This document shows positions 24,501-36,500 of a DNA stretch of 64,000 nucleotides, in pieces (position 1 is the stretch's first letter; each line of letters begins with the position of its first letter). The stretch comes from Colius striatus. Taxonomy: Eukaryota; Chordata; Aves; Coliiformes; Coliidae. The translations under genes were made by a program, and so were the position numbers. The notes under the pieces were generated by a model. The model was given only the letters and a program-made list of their open reading frames with translations. It did no database searches and had not been told where the DNA came from. The DNA is taken from positions 11,347,501 through 11,411,500 of the forward strand of contig NC_084769.1 in assembly GCF_028858725.1 (NCBI RefSeq). Reading direction: 5' to 3'.

Positions 24501-27500
24501 ACCCCAATGCCTGGAAGAGCTGCTGCTGGTGTCAGGAGGTTGGGGCATGCCTTTTTTTGATGGTATCTAGCAACAGGACAAGGGGTAATGGGATGAAGCT
24601 GGAACACAAAAAGTTCCATTTAAATGTAAGAAAGAAGAGTTTTCTCTTTCACTGTCGAGGTGAGGGAGCCCTGGCACAGGCTGCCCAGGGAGGGTGTGGA
24701 GGCTCCTTCCTTGAAGGTCTTCAAGACCCATCTGGACACGTTCCTGTGTAACTTGTCTAGGTGGATCTGCTTTGGCAGAGGGGTTGGACTGGATGATCTC
24801 TAACGGTCCCTTCCAACCCCTACCATTCTGTGATTCTATGAATTTGGTTTATCTCAGTCAGGTCTCCTGAATGCTGGAAGGACACTCACTTGTAGACAGG
24901 AGAGGTAGCTCGATGGGACCTGCACAGTTGGCTTATGACCCTGTTAGCAATATCGAAACCCCGTGAGACTTTACGACACACAACTGTAGGACAAACAGTT
25001 GTCTCATTGTCCAGGACCCCAGACTTGGGTGTGGATGATATTTACTGATTCATGAGGGCATGCACCTTCTTCCCAGAAGGAAGAGCTACCTGACAAGACA
25101 GGAGCTGCCTGTCCCCATGCAATCAGCTACAGACATGTGGAAAGGGAGTCTCTGAGCTTTCTTAAATGCAGGTTACTCCTATCCCTCACGTGGCTACACG
25201 CGCTCCTTGAGTGTCTGCTCCTACACTCACCTGCCTAATAGCTGAGTTGGCACCTTCTGGTTTATGAAACAACAGCACAAAGCAGAAAACTAGGGGGAAA
25301 AAAAGCCCCAAGCTTCAGTTCCATCCTTATGCACTTTCACTACCTATTCATAAACAAAGGGAAAAGAAACAGCCATCAAGAGACACTAATTCTGGTCAAA
25401 GTTACAACGAATGGAAAGTTCTCCAGGGCCAGCACATCACTGAGTGGGCAAGACAACAGCAACAGCATTTTAGCTCTTTTAAACAGTCACTCAGAATTTG
25501 GGTTTCCTGCTCTCAGTCTCTGTGTTTTCTACACTTCTTTCTATGTTTCCCCTTGAAACAAAGGCAAAGTGCTTCAGAAACGTGGACTCTACTGAGCAGA
25601 TGTGTGGCATTTGATCCATAGCAAGCCAAGCCAGATCTGGAAGACCACAGCAGCTGTGGGACTCCATGGATACTACGTTGAGCTCACCAACTTTGTGCCC
25701 AGTGAGTGGGCTGGAGGTGAACTGCACTGACATTTCCAAGGAATGAACACGTCTGCTGTGCACTGAGAGGCTGCTCTCTCTATTGCAGCACTGGGTGCAC
25801 GTTGCCACGCTTGATGGGAGGAAGAGGGATGTCAGGGGTGATGGTCCTAGAAGAGAAGCCAGGTGACTTGCCCTGTTATTACCTGACTATAATGATAGCT
25901 ATGGCTCCACCTTAATGACATAGGTAAGGCCTCATGCACCACTGAATGCTGATGGCCAGGACACAGCCCTCCTACCAGCACTCCCAGTGACTAAAATCCA
26001 TCAGGAGTCCAGGTAGGTGTGAGGACAAGGCCTTGCCCTCCTTGGGCAGTCAGTCCCACTGTCCCCAGCTCCCCTGGGAGCTTGCCAGCAGCTCAGGGGC
26101 ACGTTCCACATCAAGTTGGGAAAGGAAAACCAGCTGAGATGCTGCTTTTCACTGTTCACACAGGCTGTGGAGTAAGAGGTAGCACAGCTGTTTAACAACT
26201 ACTCAAGTCCAGGACACAAACCTAAAAGAGCTGGTGAAGTCCTCAACCAAGCTCTGGAGGTGGAAGCAGTTTGCTTTGCCTCTGTTTTAATGAGAAGAGA
26301 CTTGAGCTCTCAAGGCCTTAATATAGTCCATTTCTCATAACATATTTGAAAAAGAGCATCAAAAGACTCACGGTGAAGGGAAAGGGAGAGTAACTGTGGC
26401 CTCCAGCAGCGAATACTCCAGACCTTTACAGACCAGACTTCCCCATAGCCTCTTCTAGGGCTTCACGTGCATTCTATGAACCTGCCTTTGCTCTGCTTCC
26501 TTGGGATGATTTTGTTTAGTTTATACTGGGTAGCAGCAACCCTTCACCCCCAAATTTTCTCAGCTGGACCAACAAGCTGACCACATTCACTCCAGACTGC
26601 AGATGCACTGAAGCCAGCCCGTGCTGCTCCTTACAGGGAGTAGACTGTACCACAGTAAAAGCCCAAATCAAAGAAAGACTCACATAGAGTATGCTACAAC
26701 TAACTAGAAATGCTGAGAGTGTGAGTACTCAGATACCTTCCACTGACAATTTTAAAACATCTGGTTTTCCTCCTACTGATCAAAGTCAAAACACCAAAAT
26801 CTTCTGCGGAAAGAATGGTGATCCTCACTCATGTCTGAACAACATGCCTGCATCTCAGCCACCTTTTACTCCACAGGGACAGTTTCAGTGATCTGCAGCT
26901 TACATAGACTTTTGTGTAATAACTGGGCACAGCCTTGTAACAAAAGCTCTTACTCCTGGTTGTTACCTGTGATGGGCAAAATGGTCTTTGAAAATGCAAA
27001 CACACGCCTGAGAATAATACAGCTTTAGGTACTATGGACCATTCAGTCTCCAGGGTGTCAGCTGGGTTAAAAGCTGTCCTTTATTACCCATCCCCTTCTC
27101 AAAGTCATGTTCATTTATGCCAACACAATTAAAATACAAATGAGCCTTCAGGTTAAGAGCTGAGGTGGTTTATCTCAATACACTTCTCCCTCTTCCCCCC
27201 TCCAGGAGGAAGATCAGCCCCCTTCTGCCAATGCTTACAGCGCAGCCTGGCTGGCAGCATCTCCTAGGACACACGTAGCCCTCTTCTCCAATGACCTGCC
27301 CCGTCACCTCTACCAAATCACTTATGTCTCTCTGAACCTTGGCCTTGCCTATTTCAGTAGGAAGCTCTTTCCCCTTTGGTACAATATAAAACCCAACTTT
27401 GTCTTTGCTTGCCTTCTACATAATTCAAAGCACCAGTCGTGGTGCAAGAACATTTCCTCCAGTGACGTGTAACACAGGCCTGACGAGCAGCTCAGCTCGT

Positions 27501-30500
27501 GTTGCCACGGCAAGGGAGGGGAGTTTAATACAGCAAGCTGCTGCATTCACTGGAAGCTGACATGCATGTGTTACTGTGTCACAGAATGAGGTCCCAGGTT
27601 GGACACAAGCGGCTGAGGGTGGCTACAGGAGTCTCCAGCTCAACAGGAGCTTGTTCCTCAGCCATCTCCACTGCTCCCACCGCAAGGGCAGCCTCAACTC
27701 CAGCTCAATACTTGGCAAAACCAGAATTGGCTCTTTGTGTGACTCACACCTAATTGGCACATGTGTCCACGAGCAATGCAGACCCACCAGCTCCCCTGTC
27801 AGCAAAGGCATTTCAAAACAGGCACACGTTCTTGGAACAAAACACAATAAAAGCACAAGGATGATTGTCTCTACCTCCATGCTAGTATTGGGGTCAAGGT
27901 CATCACACTCTGATTCCTCTGAGCTGTTTGTCTCCTTGTTTGGCAGCATGAAGAGGAAGAAAGAGAACAAGAGATTAGAAGAGAGATTGGTTAGGCAGGG
28001 CAGAGCAGCACAGGAGTTGTGAGCAGCACAGAAACAGGTAACGGTACAGAAAATGCTCTAAAAAAACCAACCAAAAACCAAACCAAAAGGAAAACAAGGG
28101 AAGCAAAGACATGCTTTTGCTAAAGAAGAGGCAGTGATTCTGCAAGTCCTTGGGGTAGTAAAAACAGCGAGGAAGCAACAGGAGGAAGAACTGTGGCCAC
28201 CATGCTGGAGCAGGCGTGTCCCTCAGGCCCAGTCCTTCCCTGCTGCAGGGTCGGGGGGTGCAGGGGCAGAGTTCCTCCCTTTGCACATGCCATGGCTATT
28301 TCATGAGGCTTACAAGGCAGAAAGCCTCTGCAAAGGAAAACACTTAATCATGGGCTCTCCTGGAGGGGAGTGGATCCAAAGGACATGCTCAAGTGCTTTC
28401 CTGAATCAAGGCTGGGCTTCGGTTGTGTCAAAATCACGACAAGTGTTTGCTTGCCTCTGTTGGGAGGGAAAGCCCCACATTAGTCCTGAGCAGGCCTCAT
28501 GGTCCGTTTATAGAGATGGATCCTCTGAATTGGAGCACAGTGGTCAGGCACCCAGAGCAGAAGATGGAGCTTAACCCCACAGTTCTCAACCTTTTCCACA
28601 CTGGGAGATCTCAGAGAGAGAGACAGACACGGACACACACACACACACACACAAGCACAGACACACACAAAACACTCTCCTAGCAAGACGAGAGTCAGCA
28701 TCTCTGCCCTGTCTGATAACATGGAAAGAAAAAGGTCTTTGAGACCATCTCCCCAGAGCAAAAACCTTAAGCTTCTCAAGGCTGAGAACCCCTTATCTTA
28801 CGACATGGTGAAATTTCATCCCAAAGAAAACTCATTGACTTCCGTAAGGCCGTTGGTTCACTCGGTGGCTTCCTCACCACTGCACCTGCTCTGATGGAGC
28901 TGCAGACTGGGCTAGGGCAGAGGTCAGGAAATCACTACTGTCCCAACTTTAACTTATTTAACCATATATATAGCTGGCTTGTTTTGTTTTTTAATGAAGA
29001 CTACTTACTTGCATGTGGGGACGCCAGGGAAAAGAAAATGAAAAACAAAGGCTGCATTTTATCTTGCATGCAAAAATCCTGCTAAAATGGATACTACAAA
29101 AAAAAAAAACAAACCAAAAAAGGGGAAAAAAAAGATAACTGAAGAGGAAAAAAAAATCAAACCAAAAAACCCCACAAAAAAAACACCCCAAACCCCAAAT
29201 CACCGACCCCTCCCTCTCTCAGGAGAGGGTGCTACAGGGGGTGAAAAGGATGGGAAGCAGGAGAGCAGCACACAGCTTTCAGATGGCCTTACTCACTTTA
29301 ACAGAGACTTTGTTGCCCAGAATATCCTTGGATTTACGTGGCCCATTGGCTTCATTTTTGCCACTGCTCTCCTTTTCCGCCCGCTTTCTCATGCGCAGGG
29401 TATGCCATGAACATGACTTCCTGTTGTACCAAAAAACGCAGCAATCAAACGGCAAATCAGGGCAGCAAGGGAAGGGTTGGGAAGGGGAACCAGCATCCAC
29501 ATCTGTGACTACTGCCATCCCTAAAAGGTGAAAGCCCCCAGCAACGTGCCTATCTCAATCTGAGCGATGAGAAGGGGGAGTTACGAACCGACCCAAAGGG
29601 TTCTGCCAAGCAGATGTTGTGCCACGCTTGCTGTTTGAATGCATGGAGCAGGAACAAGAAATGTCCATGATGGAAGCAGGCAACTAGGACGTGGGCATTT
29701 GGTTTCAGGGACTTTTGCCTTACATGGCCACAAACAGACTTTTACATTAGTTTTGCTGCTGATGAAAAGTCACTCGTGTCCTCGGTCTTGTTGGTTAAAA
29801 GCAGCGAAACAAATGTAAATACATGAGAAGGGCCTTAACAGATTACTCAGTAGAGCAAATGAAAAAAAGGACAGAAATTCAAGGTGGTGTTCCCTACACG
29901 TTGCTCAGACCATGACCAGCTCAACAAATAGGAGCCACATGGTTAACTTTCCAAGAGGCAAGTCATTTCCCAGCGTGACAAGCTCTGCTGTGCCTCTCAA
30001 AACCAAGAACTCCCCGTTTGATTTTGCCAATCTGGTTCGAGAGGACATCAGTCCATCCGTGGTTTTTGGCTAGCAACACAGCAGGCATGAGTTTCAGTCC
30101 ATTTTTACCCCTCATTACTGCTCCTATGACCTTACTCTTGGAAAAGGAAAAAAGACCCACCCCAAGAATAGTCCATGTCACCCTTCATAAAGAGCAATGC
30201 TGTGGTGACAACAGAAATTGCACATCAAAGCAGACTTCAAAAATTAAGGAAAAACAAAAGAGTTCTTAACATGGATTTCATTTGGGTTTAGTAGTGGGCA
30301 GGCTGGGGGGTTATTTGGGAAGGGGTATGTTTGTCCAAAGCAGAAAGCTTTCCAAACAGCAGTGTGATGAGCTGAGGGATCCAAGTTCAAAGCATCTGCC
30401 CACCTTTTAAGTCATGCAAATTTGATTTGCATGTTTAAGCCCAATGTTTGGCACATGTCACGTCTACAGTACCTTGACACATTTTACAAAGCAAGTTGCA

Positions 30501-33500
30501 TGTATTCCAGCGGGCACCTGCGATGCCAACAAAACGCAGCACGTTAGCAAGGTAGGACTCACAGGGTGCCCCACGCAGCCACGCTCCCCCAACAGCTCTG
30601 CCTCTGCCTCCTAAGCAGTTTTGGTTTATACTTCAGCACCCCATGGGAGCTGTACAATAGCTCAAACTAAACAAAGCAAACCCCTAAACTAAGGGCCTCC
30701 CAACAGCTGGCTGCCACTGGCATAACACTGAACTGGGTGGTATCGACTGGTTCTGCCATCAGGATTAAAGTCTCCATCTCAAACGGTCACATTTGAGCAC
30801 AAGGAGCACCAGAGCACTTTGTATGTGTCAGCCTCACAGTGAGGGCTGGCTGATGTTTGGGCGTTCCTGGAGGAGGTCCAAATTAGATGAACAGAGCAGG
30901 GGAAGTTCTCCAACACTTCAGGGCTGTTCAGTTTTCCTTTAAGAGTCAAGGACGTGTCTGATGGACTCCCTGACCTACCGGTGAATAATACACGGTGCCA
31001 GCACTACCTGATTGACCGCATAGTTTGTGTACAGTATTTCTCAACAGAAGAAACAGTTTTATTACTTATACTAATTGGTCAATAGATTCTGGCAGACTAG
31101 AGAGAGCTGAAGAGTACACCAGCCCCAGGTTGTTTTTTACCCATAAGATTTCAATTGTTCAAGCATCTTTTTGGTATTGGGGTTGATTTAGCTGTTTGGG
31201 TCTGAAACTGTGATTTAGAACTTTAAATCTCACCACAGTGAGAAAGAGACAAGTGCAATGTGTGTGTCTTTCAATTTTCTCACACTCTCCTGGCCACAAT
31301 TCACCCAGCTACACAGCCTGATGCAGAATTTGACTGTGCAGCTACCACGGTATCAGAGTATTCACCAGGGACGAATCTAAGGGCAGGGGATTATGCATTG
31401 TGGTTAGAGAGGGACTTGGGAATGGCCACGGTGGGTGTACAAGAGATGTGCTAAGCAATTCCTTTGGCTTAACATGCAATTCAGAGTAGCACTCATTACT
31501 GACTGACAGGTCAAGTCATCACCCCTCTCAGCTGAAACTGCAGCAGAGATCAAAACGATTATTTTTAGTGAATGTGTCACAAAATCCTCGTGTTGAATTC
31601 TGCGCCTCGAGGTGCCCGTGTCAGGTCGCAGCGTCCATCGTGCATGACCATCTAGTCATTTCAGATGTTAAAAGAAATCGACAGGTATTACTGAAAAGAG
31701 GGTTGTACCTTCTGTATTTAATGCCAATAAAAAAAAAGAATCCCCCACTTTCTCCCATTAGTCATTCCAGACTGACAAACTTCTAAAAACCAGCAAAGAA
31801 AAATATATACCCACACATTTGTTAAATAAGCAACGAAAACCTTATAAACAAAAAGAAACCAAAACCAAAACCAAACCAAACAAAAAAGGGTCGAACTAGT
31901 TCTTTGACCTCATTAAAACATGCTCACGGTGAAGATTTATTTTACATCTTTAAAATAGTACATTTAAAATTAGTTACATTACAGGTACAATGATGAACAT
32001 TGCGACTATCCATTATATTGCACAACCTGACTTCATCAATAGGAGGTTTTTGTTTCTTTTGTTGTAGGTGGGGTGGGTTTTTTTTTTGGTAGGGTTTTCT
32101 TTTCTTTTAAATAGTGCAAAATACTTTATACAGGAATGTACTTGTTTGGGGGGGGGCTTGCAAACCAAAAAAAATATAATATACTATATTACAAAAATTA
32201 CTCAGAACAGAAAAAAAACCCCAAAAATCCCAAATCAAACTTAAAAAAAAAAAACCAAAGAGAAAGAAAAAGATACAAGCTGTACAGGGAAATTGCCATA
32301 GACAACAAAATCTCTCCTCCTTGAGAAGCAAACCTCAGTCCAACACGGGGCCTGGAGCTTTTTGTTTTTGGTGGTTTTGTTTGCTCTTTTGTTTTTTTGC
32401 TAGATGCTGTTATAACCAATATATAGATTAGTAACTTAATACAACATAAATAGAAGTCCAGTCCGAGCAGGTCCATGTTGGTGTAAAACGGTGTAACATA
32501 AAAGGTATCTTTAACCACCTCTGGTTTTGTTTCTCTCCAAAGCATAAACAAAACCCCACGGAATGAAAATAAGCCAAACCCGAGCTATCCACCGCGGCTG
32601 CCCAGCGCTGCAGCTCATTCCAATGGCACTGTAGAGAAAAATCAGCAGGAATTCCCTACCATTTGGGCTTGTTTGGCTTTTATTTTTTATTTTTTCCTCA
32701 AAAAATCCACATAGTGCTCCCAGGCAAGCCAACATGGCACTTACTTGATGCTTCCGTCGCTACTATCTGTGGTGGATTTAGTGAGGGGAGCCAAGATATT
32801 GCCAGGGATCCATCCCTCGGCGGCCGGAGAGCGGTCGTTTGCAGGCTGGTACACCAGGAACATGTTCTGCTGGTTGATGGCAAGGATTTGAACCACCTCT
32901 CCTTGATTCACACAGATCTCATCCTCCTTCAGTGCGTAGTAGTCTTTAATCACCACCATGGAAGAGGTCCCATTGCACCCTCCCAAATCAGTCTGTGGAA
33001 ACGGACACAACAGACAGCGGTGAGCAGGCGGCGCTCAGGGACCCGCCTTCTCCAGCAGCAATCCCACCGCTTCATTCCCAGCCTAACTGTACCAGGGAAA
33101 AAGACTGAACACTCAAAGCTCACGTTGGTAGAAAAGGATTCTAAGGCTCTGAAAGGCGGCAAGAGTCTGACACAAACCAGCCTCCTATTCCACACTAGAT
33201 CTCACAGCTGCTGGTGGCCATGCCCCAGACGTGTTTTCATTTGTATGGTGTTGTAGATGAACCACCTGTGCTGAACCAAATGTGGGGAGAGGCCAGGATT
33301 CATCAGAAGATGAATAAATGCTCACACACCTCACGATCTTAACTACAGGTCAGATTGGAAAGTGGCTTTGGTGAACCCCAGACAGCAGCCGGGTCCAAAC
33401 ACCGCTGACGGTTCTGACTCAGGTGGTTTGTGTGCAGGGCACGTGCCCCCAAATGACAACCTTGATCTAGCACCCCTTGAGCTGTGATGTGGGAAAAGGC

Positions 33501-36500
33501 CTAAACTCTTCTGTACCATTCAAGTAGACCTCCTTGGAGCTGGTTAATAGATATTAGAGAAGCTTGAGCATGGCTGCTGCCAGCACTCCAGATGGATATT
33601 CAGCCCCTTGCGTCTGCACAGTGGCCTGAAAACCACTGGCACCAGCACTCCAGGGTCAGGCTCTGCCTCCACTTGCCAGCTGATGTGCCACCCATCTGGA
33701 TGCCAGAGCACTCACAGTCTCTGTTTAATCCCAAATCCCGTTTTATACCTTTGCTTCAGTACGTTGGTTCCCATTGACCTGGTTAGCTGATAATTAAAGC
33801 TAACTTCCCAGACTGCCTGGGGTATAAGAAATGAGATCATGTTTTATCAGGTGAGCTCAGTACCTTGCTTTGTTCATACTTGTCTCCAGGCTGTGAGTGT
33901 TCATACCCTGTGCTGCCGTTGGAGGTAGATATCTTCAGGGGTGGGAGAGATGGGTTACGGCTTGTAGCCTTCAAAGGCTTCTCAGACCCTACTGGAACAG
34001 AAGAATAGGGTCTGCTGTTGGGCTGAGGGACCCGGCCGGTCTGAGGCCTCAGCACGGCTGAGCTACTTTCTTTGCGTTGGTACTCTATGGGAGACTGCAG
34101 CGCTGCAAAAGAGGACAAGGATTAGCAATAGGCATTCAAGGATGTTGCAAAGAGCTGCAGAGAGTGTGTGGGGTGACTGGGTGACTCAATCAGAACACAC
34201 ACAGAGGCTGCAAACCAAAGAGGAATGAACGGGAGCTGCCACCCACAGAAGCACACGGCGTGTTCACGGCCGGGCAGGACACAAGGCTGTACGTGTATAG
34301 GACTGAGCACAGCACCCGGTGCTGACGAGAGCAACAGCTTCCCTAACCGGCACAGAGGGCTAAAACATTTGCCATTTATGGCACACATCATTGCACTCGT
34401 TTTCTTTGAAATCATATGGCTTGGTCGCACCCTGTAGTCAATGAAAGGCTGAACGAGATGCACAGCTCATTTACACTGACCTTCGCTCCCATCAGGTCAG
34501 GACCCTTAAGCTTCATTTGCATATTCCCAGGAGAATCAGACTACTAAATACTCTTCAGACACGACGCACTGCAACCTGGCCAAGAAGGCCAATGGCATTC
34601 TGGGAGGCATCAAGAAGAGTGTGGCCAGCAGGTCAAGGGAAGTTCTGCTTCCCCTTTGCTCTGCCCTGGTGAGGCCTCATCTGGAGTCCTGGGTCCAGTT
34701 CTGGGCTCCTCAGCTCAAGAGGGACAGGGAAGTGCTGGAGAGAGTCCAGCGCAGGGCCACCAAGATCATCAGGGGAATGGAGCATCTTCCTTATGAGGAA
34801 AGGATGCAGGAACTGGGGCTGTTTAGTCTGGAGGAGACTGAGGGGTGATCTCATATCTAATATTTACAAATATCTAAAGGGTGGGTGTCAGGAGGTTGGG
34901 ACATGCCTTTTTTTGATGGTATCTAGCAACAGGACAAGGAGTAATGAGATGAAGCTGGAACACAAAAACTTCCATTTAAACATAAGAAAAAACTGTTTCA
35001 CTGTTGAGGTGAGGGAGCCCTGGCACAGGCTGCCCAGGGAGGGTGTGGAGGCTCCTTCCTTGGAGGTTTTCAAGACCCACCTGGATGTGTTCCTGTGTGA
35101 CTTGATCTAGGTGGACCTGCATTGGCAGAGGGTTTGGATTTCTAAAGGTCCCTTCCAATCCCTACCATTCTATGATTTTGGTTCTCTATAGGCTTTCTCT
35201 GTTAACTGCTTTGATGCAAGGAAATGGCTGGAAACAACTAGCAAGTGAGGAAGTATAGAAGACACAAGGACATTAATTCCAGCAGGCCAGACCTCTCCAG
35301 AAAACACCCACAAGCAACAACAAACAGATTCCTAAGCCTAAAAAAAATGAGTGTGCTTGTGAGAGAATACATTTCATAGTCATGGAAAGAGAGATTATAC
35401 TGTGAAAAGGAAGGATAAAAATGCCAGATGGTAAAGAAATAAAGAATTTGTTATATTTGGAGGAGAAGGGATCAGAGCTGGGACTCACAGAGAATGGAAA
35501 AGGAACAGATTTGCTAGGCTCAGACTACCATACCCAGACCTATGGGGTTGGTTTTCCACTTGTCACATGGCTTTCATGGGTGATTTACAGTTAGCTAATA
35601 CTGTGTACATGCACCAGACAAAACCTATTGGAATGCAGAGAGACTAGTCTAGCAAGAGGCAGATGGAGGCCATAATGTCACATCATCAGCCCAACCAGGG
35701 AACCACAACAGAAGGAACGTCTTTCCCAACAAAAGAAAAAGGAGAGAAAAATAGAAAGGCTCATTGTCACACAGCATTCCCTTTCCAAAGAGTGGCAGGA
35801 CTACTCAACAAGAAACCACTGAGTACTTAAGAACAAGAGACTGAAAAAACATCAAGGAGGATGCCAGATCACCATTTTCTTCAGAAGAGAACAAGCAGAC
35901 CTGTAGCAATCTAGAGGCTTTACTTGGCTCCCAAACCTGCAGTGACTCACAACATATTTATGCCCCAGTGACTACCAGGTTGACTCACCTCAGCTGCAGC
36001 TGAAAATGGTTTGCTGCTGCTGCAAGATCAGCCAAAGATGAAAAGGAAGGTTGGGGAGAATTTTGACAACAATTTTGACAGTGATATTTTTTTCTAGCAC
36101 ATCCATTAGATTAGGCTGCAAGGTCTTTAGCAGGAAGATCTGAATGAATGCTTGGCAATCTATCTCAAAACAGTCTATCCTACTCAGTGCTTTTACAGGG
36201 TATTTAGTTGAGTGGCCACTAGTGACTACTAATTCCACCATTAACCATGGCAGCATGCCTGGCTTCCAGCCTCCTGTTCAACATCTGTTAGCATTCTTAC
36301 AAGCTGCAGGCAAAAATCAGTGTGCTTGCCTGCTCTCTCTCTCACCCTCTCCCCTCAACCATGATTTTAAGAAGGTATAGATCAATGGCATCTTCCTTAT
36401 GAAACACATCCATCGGTGACATGTTGTCTTTACAGCTTGCTTGTTAAAGCAAAACAAACCAACAGCCACAATCACCAATCACTTGGGGCACAGTCTGTTT

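Larger units (their letters stand above)
17809..27874 (-). other. KALRN: Large KALRN intron (10 kb), no genes seen
   Basis: This intron between the acidic exon and the 28-base microexon is the longest in the window. It contains three CR1 fragments (18995-19226, 20443-20985, 24529-24840) and a partial duplicate pair near 23708 and 24476. The rest looks unique. AT-rich TAAT-containing stretches near 18240-18400 and 20040-20220 look like possible conserved noncoding elements. No coding exon could be recognised in either strand. Confidence 0.7.

Noticed and set aside
34621..34848. Plus-strand frame reading [20 protein letters not shown]
   Set aside because: This is the C-terminal part of the CR1 reverse-transcriptase region in a truncated LINE copy. 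The same wording recurs at 7011-7232, 20757-21018 and 37216-37536 and is not a host gene.
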